The notes below the pieces were generated by a model. The model worked only from the letters and a program-made list of their open reading frames with translations. It had not been told where the DNA came from and searched no databases. A stretch of DNA of 37,961 nucleotides from a virus. The stretch spans positions 1-37,961 of IMG/VR virus record IMGVR_UViG_3300050821_022438; one strand, given 5' to 3'. Of this stretch, positions 1 through 6,643 are shown one piece after another (the stretch's first letter is position 1; every line of letters begins with the position of its first letter). Both the position numbers and the translations under genes were made by a program.

Positions 1-60
1 CACCCGCGCCAACCTCACCCGCGCCAACCTCACCCGCGCCAACCTCACCCGCGCCAACCT
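1..60 (+). repeat. Four perfect 15-bp tandem repeats inside the pentapeptide gene
   Basis: The unit CACCCGCGCCAACCT occurs four times without a mismatch, one unit per TRANL pentapeptide. Identity at synonymous positions points to recent expansion. The array probably continues to the left of the window. Confidence 0.95.
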
Positions 61-376
61 CACCTATATCCGCAACGACTTCTGGTCGGTCCTTTTGTTC
101 GCGCAACCGGAAATTTCTTATCTCCGGAAAGCCATCGTGGAAGGAAAAGTAAATGGATCTGTTTACCGGGGAGATTGCGCGTGTCTTGTCGGTACGATCG
201 CCAATGCCCGCAAGTGTGACGTATACACCCTCACGGGAGGCTTGGAACCGAACAGCAACAGGGCCGCGGAGCGTTTCTTCATGGCCATCAAAGAGGGCGA
301 TAAACCCGAGACAAACCCAGCGTCCAAGATTGCTCTTGAGTGGCTCGATCAGTTCGTCGAACAAATCAAAACCTAA
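2..376 (+). CDS. Pentapeptide-repeat protein, C-terminal part (5' end outside window)
   Basis: The reading frame is open from base 2 to a TAA at 374-376 and has no start inside the window, so only the C-terminal ~124 residues are present. It begins with four identical TRANL pentapeptides, which match the A(D/N)LXX pattern of the pentapeptide-repeat family (right-handed quadrilateral beta-helix). A non-repeat tail of about 100 residues follows, containing cysteines (DCAC) and ending in FVEQIKT. Pentapeptide-repeat proteins are often scaffolds or DNA mimics, but nothing here fixes a specific role. A TTG at 95 could start a shorter product, but the in-frame repeats upstream argue for one continuous protein. 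The tail resembles small phage proteins of unknown function that accompany pentapeptide repeats. Confidence 0.75.
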   Translation, partial: TRANLTRANLTRANLTRANLTYIRNDFWSVLLFAQPEISYLRKAIVEGKVNGSVYRGDCACLVGTIANARKCDVYTLTGGLEPNSNRAAERFFMAIKEGDKPETNPASKIALEWLDQFVEQIKT

Positions 377-386
377 TCACCAAAAT

Positions 387-575
387 ATGAAGAATAAATT
401 GGAAGGGTATTGCTACGTGTGCGGGGAGGTCGTCCCTGAGGAGAAAGGCTTGGCGGAACAGCTTCCGCGATCTTCCGGGGAAGCAGGATGGGGAAAGACG
501 AAGTGGAGCGTGCGACATAAAAACTGTCAGCCACCTCCCGATAGTGCGGAGACAGGAGCAAATATAAAAACATAA
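387..575 (+). CDS. Small zinc-site protein, unknown function
   Basis: 62 residues. It shows CYVCG near the N-terminus (residues ~9-12) and a later RHKNC, together a plausible four-ligand CxxC...HxxC zinc site. The ATG at 387 is chosen because it lies just after the TAA of the pentapeptide gene. An in-frame GTG/ATG region further upstream would overlap that gene. The leader (AATCACCAAAAT) has no Shine-Dalgarno site. The neighbouring ATPase gene starts 14 nt downstream, so the two are probably co-transcribed. I do not recognise a family. Confidence 0.65.
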   Translation: MKNKLEGYCYVCGEVVPEEKGLAEQLPRSSGEAGWGKTKWSVRHKNCQPPPDSAETGANIKT

Positions 576-589
576 AAATTACAATCACC

Positions 590-1519
590 ATGAACATAGA
601 AATTAGGAAAGCTGAACGCGTTAAGTCAAAACTTCGCCTGGGCCTCTCCGGCCCGGCAGGCTCGGGGAAAACGATGAGCGCGCTTAAAGTCGCGAAAGGG
701 ATAGGCGGCCCGGTGTGCCTGATAGACACCGAGCGCGGTTCGGGCGACCTCTACGCGAACCTGTACGATTACTCGGTAATTACGCTCGAACCACCATTCA
801 AGCCAGACGTTCTCATTGATGCGATACATGCCGCGGAGAAGGCAGCATTCAACGTCATCATCGTAGATTCGCTATCGCATTTTTGGAGCGACGAGGGCGG
901 CATCTTGGACCAAGCGGACAAAATGCAGAACTCCGGCAAGAACCGCTTTACGTTGTGGGCGGATCTCACGCCGCAGCACCGACGCCTCGTGAACGCCATG
1001 CTCAATTCGCCCAAGCACATCATCGGTACGATGCGCTCGAAGCAGGAGTACGCGATGGAGACGAACGATCAGGGCAAGGCGAGCGTGAAGAAGCTCGGCC
1101 TCGCTCCGGTCCAGCGCGAGGGGATGGAGTACGAGTTCACCGTATTCTTCGACATCTCCCAAGACCATTACGCGAAGGTCACGAAGGACCGCACCAATAT
1201 GTTCGGCAACGAGGTCTTCATCATGAACGAGCAGACCGGCACTCGCCTGGCGAAATGGCTCGACGAAGGCCGCGCGGATATCCTCGCGCTGAAGCGGGAG
1301 ATCATGGGCCAGTTTGAACGGCTCGAAATCCCGGTTCCGGCCGGCAAACTGGAAGCGCGCGAGTTCCTCACGGGCGCGGTCAAGAAGCTCACCGGCTTAG
1401 AGCTTAGCGACGAGAATCTCTTGAAGGTCGTCGCTGCTCTCGTGGACATCGAGGACAAGAAGAAGGCGTACGACGCCGTCTTTGAAGAGAAAAAGGTCGC
1501 TGCAAAGAAAGCGGCGTAG
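590..1519 (+). CDS. AAA/RecA-like P-loop ATPase (Sak4-type phage recombination protein)
   Basis: 309 residues. The Walker A motif GPAGSGKT lies at residues 21-28, a conserved DTERG at 46-50, and Walker B VIIVDSLSH at about 89-97. This arrangement is typical of the phage AAA ATPase/Sak4 group, single-strand annealing or RecA-like recombinases. Such genes often sit next to an SSB gene, and an SSB lies about 0.8 kb downstream here with only a coiled-coil gene between. The C-terminus is Lys/Ala-rich (EEKKVAAKKAA). The expected role is ATP-dependent ssDNA binding and annealing during phage replication or recombination. The start follows an A-rich leader (ACAATCACC) without a Shine-Dalgarno site. 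Confidence 0.85.
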   Translation: MNIEIRKAERVKSKLRLGLSGPAGSGKTMSALKVAKGIGGPVCLIDTERGSGDLYANLYDYSVITLEPPFKPDVLIDAIHAAEKAAFNVIIVDSLSHFWSDEGGILDQADKMQNSGKNRFTLWADLTPQHRRLVNAMLNSPKHIIGTMRSKQEYAMETNDQGKASVKKLGLAPVQREGMEYEFTVFFDISQDHYAKVTKDRTNMFGNEVFIMNEQTGTRLAKWLDEGRADILALKREIMGQFERLEIPVPAGKLEAREFLTGAVKKLTGLELSDENLLKVVAALVDIEDKKKAYDAVFEEKKVAAKKAA

Positions 1520-1535
1520 CACTCTCGCAACATCA

Positions 1536-2333
1536 ATGGAGTTAGAAATTGAAAAATTCAATCCCACCAAAGCGCAGTTATCACTTCTCGTAGAGGAATC
1601 GAAAGCGCTCGACCTCACCGATCCTTTCGACCGCGACCAGCTAGGGAAGGTAAAGAAGGCGCGCCTCAACCTCCGCGACGCCCGCATAGCAATAACGAAA
1701 ATCGGTAAAGGTCTCCGCGAAGACGCTCTGAAGTTTCAAAAGGAGGTCATCGCGAAGGAGAAGGAGCTCGTCGGAATCATCGAACCGGAGGAGAACCGCT
1801 TAGCGGAGATTGAGGAGCGTGCCGACAAAGCCGTCGAACGCAAAAAGCGCCTTGAGCTATTACCCCATCGCAGGGAGCGTCTCGCCGCGATAGGTGACGG
1901 GCATTCCGAGACCGACGACCAGCTTCTCGATATGGACGGCCCGACGTTCGAAGGATATTGCAATGAACGTATTGCCGCCAAAAACGAGGCAGACCGGCAG
2001 CGCATCGAGGCGGATAAGCGGGCGATCGAAGAAGAGAAGCGTAGAATCGAACGGGAGAATGAGATGCGCGAACGGGAAGACAAGGCTCGCTCCGAGGAGC
2101 GTGATCGCGTCGAGCGTGAGCAAAGAGAAAGGGACGCACGAGAGCAACGCGAAAAGGAAGAAGCCGAATTGCGAAACAGAGAAGAACAGGAGCGGCTCGA
2201 ACGCGAGGAGCACTATCAGGCTTTCTTGAAAGGGCACGGTTATACGGTCGATACCGCAAAAGAATTCACGATTGCCAGGTCTGATATAGAAGCGAAGCTC
2301 TACAAGTTAGTTGGTGTATTCAAAATAAAATAA
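1536..2333 (+). CDS. Coiled-coil phage protein between recombinase and SSB
   Basis: 265 residues. I start at the ATG at 1536 (MELEIEKFNPTKAQL); an upstream start at 1482 would run through the end of the ATPase gene. The N-terminal ~110 residues have the spacing of a conserved phage helical domain seen in DUF1351-like proteins next to recombination genes. Residues ~150-235 are an almost continuous charged Glu/Arg/Lys coiled coil (many EREEKARSEERD-like runs). The C-terminal ~30 residues (GHGYTVDTAKEFTI onward) look globular. The role is unknown; position suggests a replication or recombination accessory protein. Confidence 0.7.
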   Translation: MELEIEKFNPTKAQLSLLVEESKALDLTDPFDRDQLGKVKKARLNLRDARIAITKIGKGLREDALKFQKEVIAKEKELVGIIEPEENRLAEIEERADKAVERKKRLELLPHRRERLAAIGDGHSETDDQLLDMDGPTFEGYCNERIAAKNEADRQRIEADKRAIEEEKRRIERENEMREREDKARSEERDRVEREQRERDAREQREKEEAELRNREEQERLEREEHYQAFLKGHGYTVDTAKEFTIARSDIEAKLYKLVGVFKIK

Positions 2334-2346
2334 TCTCAAATACGAA

Positions 2347-2814
2347 ATGAATCTAAACAAAGCAATCATCCTTGGAAGAGTTACCGCCGATCCGCAGTTA
2401 CGAACGACGGCCGGCGGACAATCGGTAACGACGTTCGGCATCGCAACCAACCGGGCCTGGACGGACAAGCAAGGCAGCAAGCAGGAAGACGTGGAGTTCC
2501 ACAACATTGTTTTGTGGGGCAGACAGGCAGAAATAGCAAGCCAGTTTCTGGCAAAGGGCGGTCTTGTCCTCGTCGAAGGGCGGATTGCCACCCGGACCTG
2601 GGAGGACAAGGAGGGGCAGACGCGCCGAGCTACAGAAATTATCGGCGAACATATCCAGCTCGGACCCAAGCCGGAAGCAAAGTCGCCAGTCGCCAAAAAT
2701 GAAAGGTCGGGCAAGGCCCCAAAGCGGGAGCCAAAGGTCGCACCCGATCAAGAGGAAATTCCTTCCATCAACCTCGACGAGGAGGAAATCCCGGTCGAAG
2801 ACATCCCCTTCTAA
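2347..2814 (+). CDS. ssb: Single-stranded DNA-binding protein
   Basis: 155 residues. Residues 1-110 form a recognisable OB fold of the bacterial SSB type: start MNLNKAIILGRVTADP, FHNIVLWGRQAE in the core, and LVEGRIATRTW. A basic, proline-containing linker follows. The C-terminus is acidic and ends VEDIPF, the classic SSB tip that recruits replication and repair proteins. It presumably coats phage ssDNA and works with the Sak4-like ATPase upstream. The leader is A-rich with no Shine-Dalgarno site. Confidence 0.95.
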   Translation: MNLNKAIILGRVTADPQLRTTAGGQSVTTFGIATNRAWTDKQGSKQEDVEFHNIVLWGRQAEIASQFLAKGGLVLVEGRIATRTWEDKEGQTRRATEIIGEHIQLGPKPEAKSPVAKNERSGKAPKREPKVAPDQEEIPSINLDEEEIPVEDIPF

Positions 2815-2858
2815 AGAAATTAGCCGCGGCCCGGAATCGCCGGGCCGCAAAGACCCGC

Positions 2859-3014
2859 ATGAAGAATTACTACTACAACCCAAAAACGCAGGACCTCACA
2901 ATCTTCGACACCGAGACGAAAGAAATGCTCGTGCTCGAACGATTGCTCGGTGTGCGCGTTCTCACAACGTCAGATTTAGACAGTCCGGGCGGCGACGAGC
3001 CCGTGAAGAAGTGA
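2859..3014 (+). CDS. 51-residue protein; upstream part of a gene interrupted by TGA
   Basis: ATG at 2859, TGA at 3012-3014, product MKNYYYNPKTQDLTIFDTET... ending GGDEPVKK. The same frame remains open after the TGA for 83 more sense codons that encode a zinc knuckle but contain no ATG, GTG or TTG. This piece therefore looks like the N-terminal part of a longer protein. No Shine-Dalgarno site is present, as for the SSB gene 44 nt upstream. It could also be a functional short protein; I do not recognise the domain. Confidence 0.55.
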   Translation: MKNYYYNPKTQDLTIFDTETKEMLVLERLLGVRVLTTSDLDSPGGDEPVKK

Positions 3015-3266
3015 AAGAACCACAATTGGGACGCGACCGCCGGAAAAGCCAAGCGTCATTATAAGACGCGGAAGCCGAAAGCCGAGAAACCCGCTAAAAC
3101 GAGAGCGCCGCGCGTCATCTCCTGCAAGAATTGCGGTGGACAGGGCCACTTTGCCAAGACGTGCAAAAACGCGCCCGCCCAAAGCCCCCCCCCTCTTCCG
3201 AAGGAACTCCCCGATGAAGAAGTCACCAAGATCGCGCGGGAGGAACGTGGCCAGGGTGAGGTCTAA
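3015..3266 (+). pseudogene. CCHC zinc-knuckle segment without a start codon (downstream of in-frame TGA)
   Basis: In the frame of the 2859 gene, codons after the TGA run to TAA at 3264-3266. They encode a basic stretch (KAKRHYKTRKPKAEK), then CKNCGGQGHFAKTC, a textbook C-x2-C-x4-H-x4-C zinc knuckle at 3123-3164. A Pro-rich and acidic tail follows. Zinc knuckles bind single-stranded nucleic acid, which would suit the SSB/recombinase neighbourhood. No ATG, GTG or TTG exists in this frame after the TGA. The segment therefore needs read-through, a sequencing error at 3012, or a nonsense mutation (AGA, CGA or GGA to TGA) to explain it. TGA works as a normal stop elsewhere in the window. Confidence 0.6.
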
Positions 3267-3523
3267 AGTCCGGATTCAGCTTTTGTAATCTTTCGCTTTC
3301 GATGGCAAAGAACCGCCGCGAGCGACCCAAAGGCAAAGGTCAGTGGCAACGCAATTTCGCCACCAAACGCCATGTTCCGTGCCCACAAACCCGCGAGATA
3401 CGCAACCAAGAACCCTACTCCGCACCCTCCAAGAATGATGAGCCCATTCCAGAGCCTCCATCCTTCCTCAGCTTTGCTGATGGCGAACGCGCTTAATACG
3501 ATGAACACCGCAAAGAGGATCAT
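3263..3523 (-). CDS. Small membrane protein, minus-strand accessory (moron-like) gene
   Basis: 86 residues with two to three hydrophobic segments: residues ~1-15, ~28-46 and ~58-72, the last followed by the basic CHRKRK. The start is supported by a strong ribosome site, AGGAGG, 5 nt upstream of ATG on the minus strand (about 3529-3534). Its stop overlaps the end of the zinc-knuckle frame by a few bases, in convergent orientation. It is the first of five isolated minus-strand genes, all for membrane or exported proteins. I do not recognise a family. Confidence 0.7.
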   Translation of the reverse strand: MILFAVFIVLSAFAISKAEEGWRLWNGLIILGGCGVGFLVAYLAGLWARNMAFGGEIALPLTFAFGSLAAVLCHRKRKITKAESGL

Positions 3524-3625
3524 TGTGACCTCCTGCCCAATAAAGCAATAGACCAGACATTAACCCAAAAAGAACGCATCCTCAATCGTCTTAATGAAGG
3601 CACATGGTTTTCTACCGTCGAATGC

Positions 3626-3817
3626 GTGCGAGATTTTCACATTCTTAGGTTAGGCGCGAGAATTTTTGACCTTCGTTCAGAGGGATATCAAATCGAGGAG
3701 CGCCGCGTTGAAGGAACGAGCTATTCAGAATATCGCTTGCGCCCGGCCCGCCCGATCGTTCTTCCTCCCGCATTCAAAGCTCCCGCGCCCGATAAAAAAT
3801 CTCCCTCTCTCTTCTGA
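3626..3817 (+). CDS. HTH_39-like DNA-binding protein, 5' end uncertain
   Basis: From the only usual start codon (GTG 3626) the product is 63 residues, MRDFHILRLGARIFDLRSEG onward. The same frame is open back to 3497. Codons from about 3560 encode TLTQKERILNRLNEGTWFST, which completes the helix-turn-helix pattern of the phage HTH_39 family (L/TxQKxxIL...LGARIxDLRxxGY.I). The real protein very probably begins near 3533-3560, but no ATG, GTG or TTG exists there; a CTG at 3533 or an ATA at 3548 are the only weak options. The missing start abuts the minus-strand gene at 3523, as if its 5' end was displaced. It ends in a TGATG overlap with the next gene. It is a likely small DNA-binding regulator. 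Confidence 0.6.
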   Translation: MRDFHILRLGARIFDLRSEGYQIEERRVEGTSYSEYRLRPARPIVLPPAFKAPAPDKKSPSLF

Positions 3818-4071
3818 TGTTCCTCCGCAAGCTGGAAACGGGAGAATGTCAGGAGCACGGATCACGATGTAAGACAGCGCGCCTCATGGAGTGCAACGAG
3901 TGCCACGGGGAGTTCGTGATCCACGGGGAAATCAATGCGCCCCGGCGGAGTTACTGCTCGCGGGAATGCCGCAACAAAGGCTCTAAAGCAGTCTTCGAGC
4001 ACGGCGAGGAAATGAAAAAGAAATGGGCGCGCATCAAATACGGCCGCGCGCCCGCACAAAATCAAAAATGA
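3817..4071 (+). CDS. Zinc-finger phage protein, unknown function
   Basis: 84 residues. CNECHGEF (residues ~26-33) and YCSRECRNKG (~47-56) give two CxxC/CxxxC pairs, a treble-clef or zinc-ribbon-like arrangement common in small phage proteins and related to HNH-type folds. No catalytic histidine pair is visible. The C-terminus is basic (KKKWARIKYGRAPAQNQK), compatible with nucleic-acid binding. The ATG overlaps the TGA of the HTH gene (TGATG) and its own TGA overlaps the next ATG (ATGA), so these genes are translationally coupled. Confidence 0.65.
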   Translation: MFLRKLETGECQEHGSRCKTARLMECNECHGEFVIHGEINAPRRSYCSRECRNKGSKAVFEHGEEMKKKWARIKYGRAPAQNQK

Positions 4072-4211
4072 TTTATTTTATAATCCTCATAGCGGTCGGT
4101 GTTCTGTCGTGGCTCATCCTACCGCCCCGATGTAAGAAATGCGGCGCGGAGATAAAGAATACTTGGTCGCTCGACAATCCAAGGCTAGGTTGTGACTGCG
4201 AACAAAAATGA
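4068..4211 (+). CDS. Small membrane-anchored CxxC protein
   Basis: 47 residues. Residues 1-20 (MIYFIILIAVGVLSWLILPP) are a single transmembrane segment, followed by CKKCGAE and a terminal GCDCEQK, together a likely cytoplasmic four-cysteine zinc site. ATGA overlaps the upstream stop. A diverged copy of its first ~12 codons recurs at 4970. Function unknown. Confidence 0.65.
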   Translation: MIYFIILIAVGVLSWLILPPRCKKCGAEIKNTWSLDNPRLGCDCEQK

Positions 4212-4219
4212 CGACTGCC

Positions 4220-4816
4220 TTAATCCGCGCTACGGATCATGACGTACACGAGACTGAGGCCGAAGGTGTTGGGCTTCGGATTGTTGTTTGGGGGAACCAC
4301 AAATCGCAGCTTGAATCCAGAATCCTCAAGTGAAGCGATAACGCCCGCGCAATCGGGACCGGGTGCCGGCGGGGTGAGACCCGCGCTGACGCTCGAAGCG
4401 AAAAATGAATTGCCCACACCGCTAGGCAGCGAGGGTGCTACACACTCCAAAAGCTCCACATCGTCACCCGAGTCTCTCATTCTGCGCTTTTCCCCCGTCT
4501 GCATAAAATAGCTGATTCCTCCCACGTCCGAAGCTACGAAATCCAAGGTGTAACCCGCCTGCGAAAGTTCTGTAATGGTCTCGGCACACACCGCGCTGGG
4601 GATAAAAAGAGCAGGGTCGCTCGCATGCACGATGGGAGGAATCGGCGGATAAACATTTGGTTCATAACAATCGAAATTTGCAACTTGGTGTGGCCTCCTG
4701 TCATCCGCCAAAACCGGCTTAGTTGCCACCGTGGCGTGAAAACCGAGCATCGCCAACAGTACCAACACGAGCGAAACAGCAACGGCAATAACGAATAGCT
4801 GGGTTTTGTTTTTCAT
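4220..4816 (-). CDS. Exported/anchored protein with internal duplication, minus-strand accessory gene
   Basis: 198 residues. A hydrophobic segment at residues ~7-30 (FVIAVAVSLVLVLLAMLGF) is a signal peptide or anchor. The exported part holds two related copies of a short unit: CAETITELSQAGYTLDFVAS ... YFMQ, then CAGVIASLEDSGFKLRFVVP ... YVMI. This suggests a small alpha/beta domain duplicated in tandem. The start is fixed by a GAGGAG ribosome site about 8 nt upstream on the minus strand. A well-formed promoter (TTGACA-N16-TAGAGT) lies about 80-105 nt further upstream. It is an isolated gene between + strand genes, so a moron-like cassette is likely. I do not recognise the family. Confidence 0.7.
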   Translation of the reverse strand: MKNKTQLFVIAVAVSLVLVLLAMLGFHATVATKPVLADDRRPHQVANFDCYEPNVYPPIPPIVHASDPALFIPSAVCAETITELSQAGYTLDFVASDVGGISYFMQTGEKRRMRDSGDDVELLECVAPSLPSGVGNSFFASSVSAGLTPPAPGPDCAGVIASLEDSGFKLRFVVPPNNNPKPNTFGLSLVYVMIRSAD

Positions 4817-4892
4817 CTTTTTCTCCTCTGCGGTTCACGGGGTACAACTTGGATGGATGGCCGCCTGAATAAGGTGTGCGGAGACTGCGAAG

Positions 4893-4920
4893 ACTCTAGC
4901 GGTTAAACGCAGGGTGTCAA
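4893..4920 (-). promoter_or_regulatory. Sigma70-like promoter for the minus-strand gene at 4816
   Basis: On the minus strand, -35 TTGACA (4915-4920), a 16-nt spacer and -10 TAGAGT (4893-4898). It points to the exported-protein gene starting at 4816. The -35 is a perfect match to consensus, making this the best -35 element in the window. Confidence 0.7.
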
Positions 4921-4969
4921 GTATCAAAATATGAACAGTACGGCTGGTACCACACGCTCCCAAGGAGAA

Positions 4970-5074
4970 ATGATTTATCTCGCAATCCTTATAGCGCTTG
5001 GCTTCCGATTAAGACGCACCGCTATTTCTCGGTGCCTGATTCAACCCCCAACCATAACGCCCCGCATAGATTGA
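4970..5074 (+). pseudogene. Decayed copy of the 4068 gene start (34-codon remnant)
   Basis: ATG at 4970 preceded by AAGGAG, product MIYLAILIALGFRLRR... ending at TGA 5074. The first ~36 nt closely match the start of the gene at 4068 (MIYFIILIAVGVL), with many differences at third positions. After that the similarity is lost, and the frame overlaps the minus-strand gene at 5022. It looks like the remains of a paralogous gene truncated at a cassette boundary. Confidence 0.4.
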
Positions 5075-5819
5075 TCAGCCATCCCACGACGTACAAGAAG
5101 GTACTGTCCCTATCGTACGCCTTGTATGCAGCCTCACTTACTTCCTTCTGAGCTTTGGCATCTTTCAAGACATCCTGCTCCGCATCCCTGACCTCTTTCG
5201 CAAGCATATCGCTCGTAAAGTAGAGCACCGAGAGTTGTGACAGGTCTTCGGGTGTGACCGTAAGAAAATGTCCTTTTGACGGATCTCTCGCCAGATCGAA
5301 TATTTTTTTCTGCATCTTCGATCTAAATTTACTATCGGTCTCCTGCTTATTCTCTGACCAACGACGTTTTAACGAATTCAAGTAATTTCGCGTACTTGTG
5401 GATTGGTACGGTAGTGCCTGGAAGAGGTTTTCTGTTGAGTCGAGCGTCAAAGAATTTATCATCTCCATATTGTCTATTTCCCGAGAAACACTATTTCCAA
5501 TACTATTCGCCATGTGGGTTTTCTCATTCCGTGTGCGTGGCATTTCGTCTCTTAAACCTCCGATGCTCCGTTTCACATCTTCTATCTCCTCAATCATGAG
5601 AGAAATATCCTCCCGAACCTTTGAATTCGTTTGCGCTAATGCAATAGCGCCAACGATCGCCTTTAATTCCTCTCGCTTACCCTCTTTCACAACGAAGGTT
5701 AAAAAAAGGATTAATGAGCCGATCAATGTCAGCAATCGTCGTCGCCGCGCGAAAATAAAGGTAGGAAACTTTTCAAGCCTTTTGGGTCTCCGTTTCCAAA
5801 CCGCTATGCGTTCTTTCAT
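5022..5819 (-). CDS. Two-pass membrane protein with coiled-coil middle, minus-strand accessory gene
   Basis: 265 residues. A strongly basic N-terminus (WKRRPKRLEK, ARRRR) precedes a transmembrane segment at ~30-45 (LTLIGSLILFLTFVV). Residues ~50-235 are charged and helical, with coiled-coil potential. A second transmembrane segment is near the C-terminus (FLYVVGWLINLCGALWLGV). This gives a topology with most of the protein on one side of the membrane. The start follows GGAGGGG about 7 nt upstream of ATG. The gene is visibly more A+T-rich than the surrounding + strand genes, consistent with separate acquisition. No family recognised; superinfection exclusion or envelope modification are guesses only. 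Confidence 0.7.
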   Translation of the reverse strand: MKERIAVWKRRPKRLEKFPTFIFARRRRLLTLIGSLILFLTFVVKEGKREELKAIVGAIALAQTNSKVREDISLMIEEIEDVKRSIGGLRDEMPRTRNEKTHMANSIGNSVSREIDNMEMINSLTLDSTENLFQALPYQSTSTRNYLNSLKRRWSENKQETDSKFRSKMQKKIFDLARDPSKGHFLTVTPEDLSQLSVLYFTSDMLAKEVRDAEQDVLKDAKAQKEVSEAAYKAYDRDSTFLYVVGWLINLCGALWLGVESGTEK

Positions 5820-5907
5820 TCACCCCTCCGAAAACACGTATGCGACCCCCTCCCTGGAAGATTGCGCATTCTACTCTTCCCTTACGTCTCTTGGGAACAA
5901 ACCCATT

Positions 5908-5916
5908 TGCTATACT
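5908..5916 (+). promoter_or_regulatory. Extended -10 promoter upstream of the HNH gene
   Basis: TGC followed by TATACT, 18 nt before the ATG at 5935. It matches the TGnTATAAT extended -10 pattern and resembles the -10 part of the three late motifs (TGCTANAGT). It lacks their CACA element, and no good -35 hexamer is seen. Confidence 0.5.
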
Positions 5917-5934
5917 TAAAAAAACACCGCAGTA

Positions 5935-6351
5935 ATGCTCCGCACCACCCCGCTTCGCAGATCGAGCAAATCACCCACCGCAAAGCTCAAGGAAAGAATC
6001 CAAGCACTTGTACGTGCCATCGTCATCAAGCGCGATAACGGTTGTTTGCTCAAAGGCTTCAACGGCGTGGCCTGCAATCCAGTGCTCCAGGCAGATCACC
6101 TTATCACCCGGGGAAAAAATATCGGTTTCGCTGATACGCGGCTCATCGTCTGTCTTTGCAAAGGCCATCACACCGCCAAGACCTATGACACTACGGGAAT
6201 ATACGAAGCGGCGATACGCGAGCGCATCGCACCCGAACGGAGAACTCTTTGGGATCGCGCCCGCGCCGATCAAAAAAGCTATCCCATGTCCGCCTATGAT
6301 TGGGCCAAAGAAGCCCTCGCGCTCGAACATGAATTAGGGCAAATGATTTGA
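5935..6351 (+). CDS. HNH-type endonuclease, NinG-like
   Basis: 138 residues. It shows the arrangement of phage NinG/HNH nucleases: a basic N-terminus (PLRRSSKSPTAKLKERI), IKRDNGC (C37), then LQADHLITRG with D54-H55, and CLCKGHH with H78-H79. The conserved cysteines (C37, C47, C73, C75) would hold a zinc ion, and the histidines coordinate the catalytic metal and general base. The C-terminal half is helical (RTLWDRARADQ). NinG-like proteins act on recombination intermediates; a homing or packaging nuclease is the alternative. It is preceded by an extended -10 promoter, has no Shine-Dalgarno site, and its TGA overlaps the next ATG. Confidence 0.75.
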   Translation: MLRTTPLRRSSKSPTAKLKERIQALVRAIVIKRDNGCLLKGFNGVACNPVLQADHLITRGKNIGFADTRLIVCLCKGHHTAKTYDTTGIYEAAIRERIAPERRTLWDRARADQKSYPMSAYDWAKEALALEHELGQMI

Positions 6352-6557
6352 TGATCGTCCGCGCCGCAAAAAACAAGCAGAAGCCCAACGGTTCGGCCGC
6401 CGAAGAGAAAGGCATCTGTCAATCCTGCGGACATCTCTGGTACGTCCATTTCGCGCCGAACGGGTGCGTTTTTTATATCAGGCCGAGCCCGGTGTTTAGG
6501 GCGCTGAAGCAGAACGGCAAACATTGCGGGTGCAAGGCAGAAAAGAAAAGTCTATAA
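6351..6557 (+). CDS. Small zinc-site protein
   Basis: 68 residues. CQSCGHLWYVHF (residues ~23-34) and a later HCGCKAEKK give CxxCxH...CxC, a plausible zinc site. The ATG at 6351 shares its A with the TGA of the HNH gene, so translation is coupled. It may be an accessory to the nuclease, but that rests on position only. Confidence 0.6.
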   Translation: MIVRAAKNKQKPNGSAAEEKGICQSCGHLWYVHFAPNGCVFYIRPSPVFRALKQNGKHCGCKAEKKSL

Positions 6558-6606
6558 GGTACGTAGATTCAATGACATCCATCGGCGCAAACTCAAAGAA
6601 CTTTCC

Positions 6607-6636
6607 TTGACACTTACCCGCGATGTGAAGCATAAA
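6607..6636 (+). promoter_or_regulatory. Candidate sigma70-like promoter before the 6644 gene
   Basis: TTGACA at 6607-6612 (perfect -35), an 18-nt spacer and CATAAA at 6631-6636. The next start codon is only 7 nt after the -10, so a transcript would be almost leaderless or would serve the following genes. The -10 is weak. Confidence 0.4.
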
Positions 6637-6643
6637 ATGGTTG

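Noticed and set aside
1-60. CRISPR-like or regulatory repeat array
   Set aside because: Units are contiguous without spacers and translate to pentapeptide repeats.
3012-3014. Alternative genetic code with TGA as glycine (SR1/Gracilibacteria type)
   Set aside because: TGA stops are coupled to following starts at 3815, 4069, 6349, 8204, 9815, 18906 and 37930, and extension of those genes gives no sensible protein.
5398-5919. Plus-strand frame of 173 codons opposite the 5022-5819 gene
   Set aside because: The minus-strand gene has a ribosome site and sensible membrane topology; the + frame looks like its antisense.
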